From Acanthaster planci (taxonomy: Eukaryota > Echinodermata > Asteroidea > Valvatida > Acanthasteridae), in contig NW_019091509.1 in NCBI RefSeq assembly GCF_001949145.1, positions 321,170 through 345,216 of the forward strand: DNA of 24,047 nt. The letters run 5' to 3'. How positions within the stretch are numbered: the stretch's first letter is position 1; every line of letters starts with the position of its first letter. Shown here piece after piece: positions 10,788 through 19,714 of this stretch. A program made the position numbers and the translations under genes. The notes beneath the pieces were generated by a model. It did not search any database, had not been told where the DNA came from, and worked only from the letters and a program-made list of their open reading frames with translations.

Positions 10788-10857
10788 TTAACCCTAACAG
10801 TCCCAAATCCTCCAATTTCAATATGATTTTGCATACACCCTAGGGGGTTAAGGTTAA
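10788..10857. mobile_element. 66-bp TTAA-flanked miniature element, piggyBac-like
   Basis: Between TTAA at 10788 and TTAA at 10854 lie 62 bases starting CCCTAAC and ending GTTAAGG, which reads CCTTAAC on the other strand. Terminal CCYT and TTAA target duplication are the signature of piggyBac elements. Taking out the insert with one TTAA leaves the host retroelement readable in frame from KTVSL into MQVEKMV, with the residue spacing expected for that family. That supports a real insertion rather than chance. A further internal TTAA at 10848 leaves the right boundary slightly ambiguous. It is too short to encode anything and would depend on a transposase elsewhere. Confidence 0.6.
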
Positions 10858-10954
10858 TGCAGGTTGAGAAAATGGTGTGCCAATCACCTGTGAAATCTTG
10901 TGATCTTGATCCAATTCCAACCAACTTGTTGAAATCATGTCTCCCAGCTGTTGT

Positions 10955-10988
10955 CAATGTACATCCTACTCGTCCAGAAAGTCAGCTG
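10955..10988. repeat. Short duplicated patch at the RT deletion
   Basis: This 34-base patch matches 10727-10769 in the same element, apart from an 8-base extra piece in the upstream copy and two substitutions (29 of 31 in the core beginning TGTACATCC). It sits exactly where the RT core is missing. It looks like filler copied in during an aberrant repair or template-switch event. Confidence 0.6.
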
Positions 10989-11213
10989 ATTCATGAGCAT
11001 GGCTTGACTTGTCATTTTTATGCTGACGACACCAATGTCATTGAAAAATGCTGTACAGAAGTAAATGGTGGATGGCCTCCAACTACATGAAACTGAATAC
11101 AGACAAGAATGAAATTCTTGTTATTGGCACGTCAACGAATCTGAAGAAAATTCCTGTCAGGTTGACGTTGAAAGTGGGGATGATCACATCACATCTTCCA
11201 AACAGCTGAAAAG

Positions 11214-11723
11214 ATTACCAATACCTATGCATTATTTCCTAGTCCATTACTTCCATTTGCTAAATTTTTGATCACCAATAGTGCACCCCATTCACTGGCC
11301 CCAGCGAAGGCGTCGGTCATGTTCACCCTCTTTTTCGTAGCGCCATTACATTATGGAACGTGTGATTCCGGCTCCGAATTTTGGTTTTTTTTCCCTTCGC
11401 TAACGCATGTTTCGGTGTTGTTCCTTGATCACTTTGTTTGTTTATTTGTTCTGACTCTTGCGAATGGTAAGGTACTTCCTTCTTCATTTTATTTCTTGAT
11501 ATACTTTTTAGAGTTCGCCAGGTGGTGCTATTGCTTTTGGATAATATATTTTCGTTGCTTCAATATGTATTAAGTACGTGTGTTTATTTATTTTGCATGC
11601 TTGTGTATACTCTATGACTTGCCCCAGTTGTGGCATTCTTGTTTATAATTTGATTATTTATTTCAAAAGCAATTGTTTCGTTGTTCTCAGATACTTTGCT
11701 TGTTGATTTTTCGTATCAAATTA
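11214..11723. other. No gene recognised
   Basis: T-rich sequence with one 101-codon frame (11268-11573) that is highly hydrophobic, Phe- and Leu-rich because of T-runs, and has no motif. It is probably not coding. Confidence 0.4.
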
Positions 11724-11726
11724 TGG

Positions 11727-12097
11727 GGAGTCGTGTTGGCAAGGTAGTTGTTTCCTCGCCTTCCACCTCTGTAGTCCTGGGTTCGATTCCCGGCCCGGTC
11801 CACATGTGGATTGGGTTTTCAGTCCCGACCTGACTCTGTGGGTTTTACCCAGACTATTCCTCTGGGGTTTTCCTCCCACCTCTGAACTGTTACTGCTTCC
11901 TACTGTCTCCTCTTTACTGTTGTTGGTGAATGTGGGTCGTTTAGCAGCTGCCCAAGGTGCCCTTGTGTGCTATCGGTTCAACAATGTTTAAATGTGTTCA
12001 TTGTTCCATGCTTAATGTCTTCATTGTACAGGGCATTTGAACATATCCACATGTATTTGAAATTTGTGCTTTATAAATGAATAAATTATTATTATTA
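11727..12097 (+). mobile_element. tRNA-derived SINE with ATT-repeat tail
   Basis: The 5' end resembles a tRNA gene: an A-box-like TGGCAAGGTAG at 11738-11748 and a perfect B box GGTTCGATTCC at 11780-11790, 42 bases apart. A body of about 250 bases without coding capacity follows, and the element ends GCTTTATAAATGAATAAATT with an ATT repeat. This is the layout of a Pol III-transcribed SINE mobilised by a partner LINE. The T-rich body with GGGTTTTCCTCCCACCTCTG is of a type common in marine invertebrates, from memory. No clear target duplication is visible. It is not a tRNA gene, because no cloverleaf can be completed past the B box. Confidence 0.8.
11738..11790 (+). promoter_or_regulatory. Internal Pol III promoter (A and B boxes) of the SINE
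   Basis: The A box TGGCAAGGTAG is imperfect against TRGYNNARNNG, while the B box GGTTCGATTCC is perfect against GGTTCGANTCC. The spacing is tRNA-like. It would drive transcription beginning near 11727. Confidence 0.65.
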
Positions 12098-12244
12098 CAT
12101 GTAATTATTATATCGCCAGGTATTTCCGCATTTCTGGTTTCTTGATATTTCTAATATTTGCTTGTCGATTTTCGTAATTGCTGGATATTTTGGTGTCTCT
12201 GGTTTTTCCAATTTCTCTCTGTGTATTCTGTGTATTACATGTAG

Positions 12245-12391
12245 ATGATCAAGAACCTGAGGGAAGTTCGATTTTATCTTCACCCAGCTTTGAGATATTT
12301 GCCCACTTGCAGGCCAGGGATCACTTAATTAGTGAGGACAGTGGTGCGTTAGGTTTGGTCCTTGCTAAGCTTGGAAATAGGACAGTGCATG
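12245..12391 (+). CDS. Weak candidate exon, phase 1 to phase 1
   Basis: An open stretch of 147 bases follows ACATGTAG and ends before GTTAAG. The peptide begins DQEPEGSSILSSPSFEIFAH and later has ISEDSGALGLVLAKLG. Its phases (1 in, 1 out) would let it fit between the exons at 3423 and 19715. Against this, the acceptor has a modest pyrimidine tract and the donor departs from consensus at +3 and +5. It could equally be a relic of an unrecognised retroelement in the GC-rich block that follows. The opposite strand is also open here (12349-12615). Confidence 0.25.
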
Positions 12392-12580
12392 GTTAAGTAT
12401 TCCTTCTCGTCAGCCGGTGCAGGGTACGGCTGTGCAATACCCTTATTTGCTCTAGTACTGTACTGTTGAGCATCGAGTGATATGTGCAAACTTGTAGCAC
12501 TGGTACTGGTACGGTATCTGGTACTTACGCCATGTGCCCATGGGCCCTGAGATCTGGTATCTCCAGTCTGATCCTGCTCC

Positions 12581-12880
12581 ACTACTGCCTTCGTGAGTGA
12601 TGTTGAGTCTGCCACTGAAGGGACTGCTCAGGGGACTCAAAACTCAGCATGCCGTAACAGACCTGGATGTGCTGACGGGTGTTACATAGAGCATAGCTCT
12701 TCCTGCGGGCCTTTATCAAGCTTGAAGCATCACCGGCCCCTACACTTCACTACTGCCTTTTGGAGCCATATGCAGGGCCACTCGGGCAGCTTAAAGCTCG
12801 GCACACCGTAACAGACCTCGGTGCTGTCGTAGCGCAGGGATTTCTCTGGTGTGTGAGTCTCACCCTACGGACCTCTTTGA
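12581..12880. repeat. Imperfect ~160-bp tandem duplication
   Basis: ACTACTGCCT occurs at 12581 and 12749, and CCGTAACAGACCT occurs at 12652 and 12806, in the same order with diverged sequence between them. The offsets (168 and 154) differ, so indels have built up. The duplication is old. Confidence 0.45.
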
Positions 12881-14044
12881 GCATCGAGCAGTGTGTCTTC
12901 CCGCTTCTGCTCCTCCATGTTCGGAGGGCGTGCGAGTATGCCCCTTACACAGGCAGCTTGGGGTGTGACTCAGCACCTTGCAGTCAGCTTGGCTCTCCGG
13001 TATTGGTTTCGCTGTTACCTGTTGGGTTTTCTGGTGAGCATGTCTTACACTCCCCTATAGTGGGAGTGCATTCAAGTCATCCCTTACGTCGACTAATAGG
13101 GATGGGCCCTGGCGCATTACAGTGGTGATCTTCCGTGTGAGAGAACGCTGTACAGCCATTACTCACAGTTTCTTCACCCTAGTACAACGCTATACCTTGC
13201 ACGTGGTTACTGCCAGGTCCTCACTGCTTGCAGTGGCCTTGGGAACTTCAACACCCCACCACCGAGTTTGACCAAGTGTGGCCCGCTCGACTTGTTGGGT
13301 TGCTTTTTACCTAGTGTGCCGTTATCCTTTGGGGTTGGTTGGCTTTCGGCAATGGCTTCTCACCCAACCACCATGACTAAAAAGACAGCGGCTATGGCCC
13401 GTTCTGGTTCTGGTTGAGATCTGTTAGCATCTGGGGCTGGGCCCGCTCCGGCCTTTCCAGCCCGTTCTTCCCGCGGGGACGCTGATTCCTTACGCCTACT
13501 CCGACGTCGCGGCTTTCGGCCTCCCTCTATTGCTGCTCCCCTTCCGAGAGTCTATGTGCCCGCTTGTCATTCTCCGGTTCCGGTTTAGCGGGACGACTTT
13601 CCGTCTCTTGCTTCCAACCAAGAGTCTCACTGAGTGCCCTATGCCTTCAGCCACTACCCTCAGCCGTTCTTTATTTGGGGCATTCTGGCATGGGAAGAGG
13701 CTACAAGCTACCGGGCTGCCCTCTGTCGTAGCCAATGTGGCCCCGGTTGACATAATACGCAGGCACGATGCAGACCACAACGCAGATAGCTGGTCAGTTT
13801 TGCTATTGAGGCCTCTGTACATTGTCTATCATTACGTCTATGCCTCAGCCAGCCGTTCTTTGGGTGCATTCAGTTGTGCAGTAGATGCTACTCTCCACCA
13901 GGCCACTCTACAATATACACTGTACATTGCCTTCTGCGGTGGCCTCCAGTTAATTCGACACTGAGTTACGTATACTCAGCATGAGCCGTGACTGAAAAAA
14001 CTTTTATTACTACACTATGTATCAGCCTCCGACTGACGCTTGAC

Positions 14045-14100
14045 TAGCTCTGGGGGCGCTGAGCTGGGAAACAGAGAAGTGCATTGTCCCGTTCGACTCC
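14045..14100 (+). other. tRNA-like relic, possible old SINE head
   Basis: TAGCTCTGGGGG at 14045 resembles an A box, and CGTTCGACTCC at 14090 matches a B box except for its first base, at the spacing found in tRNA genes. A D-arm GCTC/GAGC pairing is present. The T-stem cannot pair, so this is not a functional tRNA. Confidence 0.3.
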
Positions 14101-14584
14101 CCTTCATTCCCTGGGCTTTTCCGGTGATTACGATTTAGACTAGGTACAAGCAGCCTACTGGGTTTGACCTGGGGCCAGCAGACCCCTTATGACTTCCACA
14201 TGCCTGATCCCTTTGGTACATGTATATGAGACTTTGTCATCAGGGAACCTAGGTGTGAACTGGTCAACTACGAGCCACAGACTGAGTGTCCTCCCTTTTG
14301 GGCCCTATCCTGGTGGCTACGCCGTTCGTATTTGGTCCTACTATTGCTTTTCTCCAATCCACATCTGCATTTTAAGCGCCAAAATTCACAGAACTTCACA
14401 CCATAGTGGATTCTAAGTGCTTTTTGTTTTCATACGTGAGATCTTTGAGTGTGGGCGTGTACAAAGTGCACATACAGTACGTTGCATTTGAAAGTTAACG
14501 CTGTGAAAAGGAATGGGAAAAAAAGCGAAAGGAATTTACATTCGCATTCACATTTTGCATTTTGACCACAACTTTTCCCCCCTG

Positions 14585-14783
14585 CGAATTCGCAGCGAAT
14601 CGGATGCGAAAGGGTTGAACGACGTGCGAAAACAGTGCGAAAATGGTGTGAATCTTTTGTGAACATGGCATGAAACATTTGCGAAAACATTAAGAAAAAA
14701 ACAGTGTGCGAAAACAGTGTGAAAATTTTGCGAAAGCGGTGCGAAAGGTTCCGAAAATCACGCGGAAACTTGCAAAAACGAGG
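14585..14783. repeat. 11-bp tandem array (YGAAAAYNNTG) with phased A-tracts
   Basis: About 17 units of 11 bp run almost without slippage, for example CGAAAACAGTG at 14627 and again at 14709, CGAAAATGGTG at 14638 and TGAAAATTTTG at 14720. A few units are 9, 10 or 16 bp. Each unit has a run of two to seven A residues, so A-tracts recur about once per helical turn and the DNA is predicted to be intrinsically curved. Frames read across it are artefacts of the repeat. Confidence 0.8.
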
Positions 14784-14894
14784 CGCATTGTGCAGCAAAA
14801 ATGCTCAACGCTTGCCACATGCGCACGACTATTATGCAGTGAAGAGTCCATTACGCAGGCTGCGCTGCGCTTGGGGCCGGCCGGGCCAACTCAC

Positions 14895-15020
14895 CACGTT
14901 GAGTGTGCTGTTGTAGTCTCCTAGCGATTTCCTCGGCCGAGCCGTCCAGTCCATGCAGCGCGATCGCGGGGATGTGCTCACTACGGCGACCCGCGCTTGC
15001 GTGGCGCAGTTGTTTTCTTG
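14895..15020 (-). CDS. Candidate CpG-rich exon, unknown gene
   Basis: On the - strand an open frame ends at a good donor (CGTG, then GTGAGT at 14894). The last 25 residues (HIPAIALHGLDGSAEEIARR, then LQQHT) have the look of a real amphipathic helix. The local sequence is much richer in CpG than its surroundings. A weak acceptor candidate (CGCCGTAG) lies inside the frame, and the frame opens upstream only to about 15042 with no ATG. It could be an internal exon of a - strand gene whose later exons lie at lower coordinates. The product is not recognised, and chance openness in GC-rich DNA is possible. Confidence 0.3.
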
Positions 15021-15039
15021 GATTACAATAGATAAACAC

Positions 15040-15625
15040 TCGTCAATGTCAGAGAATAAATGTTTAAAAAGTTGTCTGGATGTTGAGTGATTATTATAAA
15101 TGGGAGTCCCCAAGTTATGAAGCACATACAGTAAAATGTGTGTATTACAATAAACTTAACTTGCTCTGCTGTGGCGAAATGGGTTATTTGCCCACTTTTT
15201 ATTTATTTTCGTGGTGTAGTTTGGCTCACAAAAAATCAACAATGAAATACTACATGCAGTATTTTGTTTCCGAAAGGTTTCTTACAATTGAGGAATAAAA
15301 TAACTGCTTAAATTGTACGTGTATTTTCATGTAGCAAATCTCGTCTTATTGCCGATTGTGTTGGTGTGACATATCGGGTCAGTTTTCACTTGGGTTTCTG
15401 ATGACATGTTACTTTCTGTGGTCACATGGTTATTGGAAAAAGTCAGCGATTGGACTATCCATGAATGGGCATGCAGTAGCAGTCAGGATGTGGTGGTAGG
15501 TGTAGATGCAGTGTGTGCTTCACTATGCGGTGCGGCATGCACGAGGCCCCGTGGCAGTTTTTGAAGAGATTTGGTAATTTTTTTTTATCGGCGTCACGAA
15601 AACGTCGAGATAACTGGATACAAGG
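15040..15625. other. No gene recognised
   Basis: No motif-bearing frame, RNA gene or ordered repeat is visible. It lies downstream of the - strand terminal exon and upstream of the CpG-rich candidate exon, so it would be intergenic. Confidence 0.4.
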
Positions 15626-15627
15626 CA

Positions 15628-15633
15628 TTTATT
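15628..15633 (-). other. Poly(A) signal AATAAA for the - strand exon
   Basis: TTTATT on the + strand reads AATAAA on the - strand, about 160 bases after the stop codon of the exon at 15794-16047. That is a normal length for a short 3' UTR. AATAAA is common in AT-rich DNA, so position is the main support. Confidence 0.35.
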
Positions 15634-15793
15634 CCAAAATCACGGTACATACATTTGCCAATACATGTAAACGTAACTTACATACGTGACAACATGTGGA
15701 TACATGATCATGTTTAAACGCTTATAACTTATAATATAAAACATGTTAGAGAGCGCTGTAACAGCAATCTACTGTAATTCAGCTGTTCGGTGT

Positions 15794-16047
15794 TCAGTGC
15801 TTGTCTCCAACCTCCACCATAGCCAGCTTTGATTTCTCCTGTCGCATTGTATTGTGCTCAAAACCGAGAAACATACTGCGTTGAAATTTTAATGCTGTCT
15901 TCCTCAAGTAATCTGAATATTCCTGAGAATTGAAGAACTTTTCTCTCAGACAGATTTTCCTCCACTTTCCATATTCAGAGATGCTCATGTTTGAAACCAC
16001 AGAGAACAAAAACTTCCTAATGTCCGCATGTACATGCACAAATACTA
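15794..16047 (-). CDS. Candidate 3' terminal exon, unknown gene
   Basis: The - strand frame ends in TGA at 15794 and encodes about 82 residues with convincing protein-like composition: DIRKFLFSVVSNMSISEYGK, then WRKICLREKFFNSQEYSDYL and an LKFQRSMFLGFEHN segment. Charged and aromatic residues are mixed as in a helical globular domain, unlike the Ser/Phe/Cys-rich chance frames nearby. A pyrimidine-rich acceptor (CTTTCTTCATTTAG, exon from 16047) gives phase 1 entry; another AG at about 16019 is possible. No ATG suits a start, so this is read as a final exon, with AATAAA downstream. The hairpin minisatellite lies just upstream in the putative intron. I do not recognise the family; it may be a host gene or a transposon-derived domain. 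Confidence 0.42.
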
Positions 16048-16092
16048 CTAAATGAAGAAAGCTTGCAAAATTATTTCCCCACTACCAGAAAA

Positions 16093-16347
16093 AATCTGTG
16101 AAAATCTTTTCCCACTTGTGGGAAAATCTGTGAAAATCTTTTCCCACTTGTGGGAAAATCTGTGAAAATCTTTTCCCACTTGTGGGAAATCTGTGAAAAT
16201 CATTTTCCACTTGTGGGAAAATCTGTGAAAATGTTTTCCCATTTGTGGGAAAAAGCATGAAAATCTTTTCCCACTTTGGTTAAAATCTGTGAAAATATTT
16301 TCCCACTTGTGTGAAAAAGTGTGAAAATATTTTCCCACTTTTGGCAC
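16093..16347. repeat. 32-bp minisatellite with palindromic unit, eight copies
   Basis: Eight head-to-tail units of 32 bp (one of 31) start at 16093, 16125, 16157, 16189, 16220, 16252, 16284 and 16316. The first three are identical and later ones diverge. Each intact unit contains TTTTCCCAC, TT, GTGGGAAAA, a nine-base perfect inverted repeat able to form a hairpin. Decayed half-units continue to about 16431. The 300-base open frame on the - strand across it reflects the repeat and is not a gene. Confidence 0.9.
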
Positions 16348-16431
16348 ACTTTTTCACAATTTGTGAAATGAAAAGGAATTCCCTGGGAAGAGAAAAAATG
16401 TGAACAAATTTTCCCATTTTGGTGTTAACTT

Positions 16432-18300
16432 TCAATTGCAATGTGCTTGACTATCACTGTTACGAGGTCTGACAAGAGTGGGTCTACCGTTGACCGCATC
16501 TTTGAATGAGTGTCCCTCAGGTTCTCTCTTCCAATCACGCCAGCATGATCGATGTGAAGAGGTATGCTCAGCAGGGTTTTGTTTAATTTTCAAATATATA
16601 CTTCTTTTCATCGAACTGGGAATAAGTTGGAATATTGGAGTTGTTTATATTCCCACTGGAGTTATGGTCCCCAATGTGGAGATTTTATAGGTCGAACAGG
16701 CAGGACAAACATTTGTGACCAATATTTTTGTTATTCCTCAGGGACGCTCCACTTAGGAGCAAGCTTCAATCTCATTGCCAGGATGCATGCGCTCAGACTT
16801 TGATTCCCCGTGCATGTGGTAAAACGGCTGAAGTTCCTTCAATACAGGAACGTCCACGGCCATTGTATATTTAAGACAAGACTTACTTTTTCATTCTCCA
16901 GTAATGCTTCACCATCATTCACATGTACTGGAGCTGTCACTAAACCCAACTTCCACCCAACTCAACTAGTCTTCTGGCAATGACTTCTCGCTCGATGAAG
17001 ATAAACTTTTCTCCAGTGTCTGACCCTTTTCATTGTTCATAGCTTATCGGAGTACCTTCCTTTACGACTTGAAAGCATTTTCCCTGTTGTCCAGCTTTCA
17101 CTGCAGTCTTACTTGGGGTACAAAAGATATGTCACCTTGTTCTAGATATTCATGAAGTTTTCATGTCTATCCACATCTACTCATAAGACTTTGCTCAGGA
17201 ATATGTGTGGTGAACTTCCCATGTGAAAGGGTTGATATTTAATTCCATTTCTAGACAGGAATACCTGTTTCTAACTTATCTCTGGTCTCAAAGGTTTGTG
17301 GATCAGTTCTGGTCCTCCTTCCCTCGCCAGTCGTTTACGCACCAGTCAAATCCCGCTTTCCCTCTTCATCAATCTCCACAGGCAGCGCTTGGGAGATAGA
17401 CCAGAGGGAATGTCGACACTGTCCCCATTCCCATTGGTCTGACACTTCTGATTACATTGCAGGTGCCTTTGCAGATGCCCACATTCACGGCACTTTCTTC
17501 AGTAGTAAGGTTCCAGGAGACATTTCCTCATTCAAATGAATACCTTTGTCTGCACATTCAGCAACCCACTTGCAGTCATGTCTGCCCTTCATTCAACCTG
17601 GGTCTTTATTGAATTCCAATCTGTGTTGCTACAGGTAATTGTTACGTGTTACATGGGTTCTTGTCGCAGCAACTTGGCCCCTGTCAAGTTCAACCCAAGC
17701 TTCGTTGGGGTATTGTTTACTTTCCACTCCAATCTTTCCACAGGAATTCCAGTTTCCTAATTCTACAATTCTTGTCCGTTTACATTTTCCGATCCAACTA
17801 TGCTCCTCTCATGCCCTTTGCCTGGGCCTTTATCCCATAAGCATATCTTCAGCCCAACGATGAACATAAATTTGCTTATCCTGTAAACCTTTAGTCTGGC
17901 CGTCACTGTACATGTCTGTGCGAAGGTACAATTCTTTGAGTTTAGACAGCAGTATTTTCTTTCTTGTTCCCTTTATTCAACTGACCTGGAAAAATTTTGG
18001 TGCATGTCCAAACGTCAACCGTTTCACATACAAAAGGTCCGTAGCTTATATATAGGCATCCCCCGTGGCCATGTGTGTTTGTTGCCATATTGTTTCGATA
18101 CAAAGGAATTGCTAGTTTTGATTTTGTAACCTTATCTCTTTTGAAACTCTTTTGGAATCTGGTTTACGATTTCAAGAATTAGTCAATTCCGTTTCCGTAA
18201 ATTCGATTCCACTTGTATGCACAACCCGAAACTATGACAAGATATCAATTAGAATTTTGGCCAATTTAAAAACAGAAACTCTAAAAGTCCTTTTGACTAA
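16432..18300. other. No gene recognised
   Basis: The left part is mixed; 16900-17950 is pyrimidine-rich on the + strand. Several AG and GT sites occur, for example CTACAG before GTAATT at 17636, but the frames between them are short and carry no motif. It could be the intron of the putative + strand gene or very old transposon sequence. Confidence 0.4.
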
Positions 18301-18312
18301 ACAGACATTAAC

Positions 18313-18502
18313 TCTAACCTTCCCCAACCACACAGAATTAAACAGTAGTAAAGTGTTTAATTCTGTGGGAATAGGTCTGGTAGGCCCATAACAGCTGGCT
18401 TTTGCATTGGATTTGGCATACCTCAGAAAAACGAAGTCCAACTGCCTCTGTGCACAAAGTCCCATGTGGGTGCTTAACTTTGTGTGAATGGGGAAGGTTA
18501 GA
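18313..18502. repeat. Nested inverted repeats (three-armed fold-back)
   Basis: Arm 1 runs TCTAACCTTCCCCA (18313-18326) into CACAGAATTAAACA (18331-18344). The second half is followed, after nine bases, by its exact inverse TGTTTAATTCTGTG (18354-18367). The first half has an exact inverse TGGGGAAGGTTAGA at 18489-18502, with TTAACTTTGTGTGAA before it matching the second half imperfectly. One sequence therefore has two inverted partners. It resembles a fold-back transposon or a rearranged MITE terminus. Confidence 0.7.
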
Positions 18503-18509
18503 GCCAGCA

Positions 18510-19700
18510 ACCCTTGGGGGTTGGGTTAAATGCAAGAGTTTATGCAACTTTTGAGTAGGAAAAAAATATGTGGAATCACACGTAGTAACTGACCAAGCAC
18601 CCTGTAATTTTTTCAATTTTTTGGGATCCTGTGATTTTTTACAAACCGTTCATATGGAATGTACTTGGAATTTCCAACCAAAATAAAAATATTTTGTGCC
18701 TGTGATGTGACACTATCTCAAATTACCCACTCTTCATCTTATAAGAATTTCCCAACACACCCTTTGCCTCCATAAGACCTTTTGGGGACATGTTTTCTGG
18801 TCGTTCATTATAGACTTATCCCCTTTGAATAAAAATACTATTTAACTACAATTGATGTATTTTCCACCCAATTCACTATCCTTTCTCTATCGCATAAATT
18901 CGTCCGTCTGGTTAGAATTATATTATGTCTAGATTCTGTTTATGTTCTAATTCAAAGACACTATGTACAAATATCCAGTCCTTCATACATGTAATGAAAA
19001 AGTTTGAAAAATGCCAAACAGCTCTGTGTTTGTTACCTGACAAACACAGGTCTCTTTGTTCATGTTTTTGTCTGCCATTATACATGTAGCATGTTACATT
19101 TCAAATACGCTTACAACTTTTTGTCTTTGCTCATTGTGAAATTTCTTCGGCTCTTTTGCTGACTTTATGCTGTCACAGTGAGTAGTGCTGGCCTTATTAA
19201 TTTGGCCACACATGAACAAATGCAGACATGGTGTTTCCAAACTGGCCAGCTTTCATCAACGGCCATATACAGTAGGCGCAAACATTCACGGGCTTTTCAC
19301 CTAAACTTGAAATTATTTTGAGAAGAACCGTAACAAGGAAACACTAAAACATGCAGGAGGTTGTGGAGGTGGCATTACAAAATGGGGCTAGCACGTGAAA
19401 AGATATGACAGTGAGGGTGCAGGACGGATACTAGATATACATTACACTAGGTGGTGTGCTGCTTGTTCCCCATTTCTCCCATGCTATACACCTTCTGGCT
19501 GTGCACTGTTTGAAAATAACCCCCAAATCTGCACATTTGTTTCTCACCACTTAAAAGTGGGAGGGGTTAGAGATTAATTGACCCATCCTTCCTACTCAAT
19601 CCCCCCACCCTGCATTCACACCCTTGTAAAATGTTTCTACCTTTAACATGGGAAATTTGTTTCCAAAAGGAGAAAGAAGTCCTGACATGTACTGTATTGC
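18510..19700. other. No gene recognised
   Basis: AT-rich sequence with no supported gene or ordered repeat. It directly precedes the exon at 19715 and is probably intron. Confidence 0.45.
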
Positions 19701-19714
19701 TTTTTTTTGGGTAG

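Larger units (their letters stand above)
9551..11213 (+). pseudogene. CR1/jockey-like non-LTR retrotransposon, endonuclease plus RT remnants
   Basis: The 5' part encodes an AP-type endonuclease that would nick the target site: CITETWLKENDTVTY, GGGVGVLYK, then VVIMGDFNVHFD, DLIITR and SDH (10084-10092), the usual order of catalytic motifs. It is split near 9770-9840 by frameshift or loss, then open to 10320. The linker to RT (about 10321-10790) is readable but full of stops. RT begins with VEKMVCQSPVKSCDLDPIPT, breaks after LLKSCLPAVV, and resumes at HGLTCHFYADDTNV (YADD 11019-11030). Most of the catalytic core between those points is missing. After another frameshift, WMASNYMKLNTDKNEILVIG reaches a stop near 11213. 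The palm and finger loss makes the copy inactive. It lies in the same orientation as the preceding element but is a different family. Confidence 0.85.
12400..14180. other. GC-richer block, possibly decayed coding DNA of unknown origin
   Basis: This stretch is visibly richer in G and C than its flanks and contains long but interrupted frames on both strands. One frame begins at the ATG at 13352 (MASHPTTMTKKTAAMARSGS) and continues through stops at 13415, 13586 and 13631, with an Arg/Pro/Ser-rich stretch. That pattern fits a worn-out retroelement gag or a processed gene, but I recognise no domain. An imperfect ~160-bp duplication lies at its left end. The word CTCAGCCGTTCTTT occurs near 13658 and in a close variant near 13850. 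Confidence 0.35.

Noticed and set aside
11727-11800. Functional tRNA gene
   Set aside because: The B box is perfect, but the acceptor and anticodon stems do not form and a SINE body with an ATT tail follows.
13496-13964. Overlapping long frames on both strands (108 and 144 codons)
   Set aside because: Explained by GC-rich composition with few stops; neither shows a domain.
14430-14924. Frames on both strands over 14430-14924, rich in Phe/His or Lys/Arg
   Set aside because: They are produced by the 11-bp GAAAA-type array, not by coding selection.
16093-16347. Regularly spaced palindromic repeats resembling a CRISPR array
   Set aside because: Units abut directly with no unique spacers, and the context is an animal genome with introns and SINEs. 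It is a minisatellite.
16048-16347. 99-codon - strand frame
   Set aside because: It is the translation of the 32-bp minisatellite; the apparent FSHKWEKIFTDF repeat follows from the DNA period.
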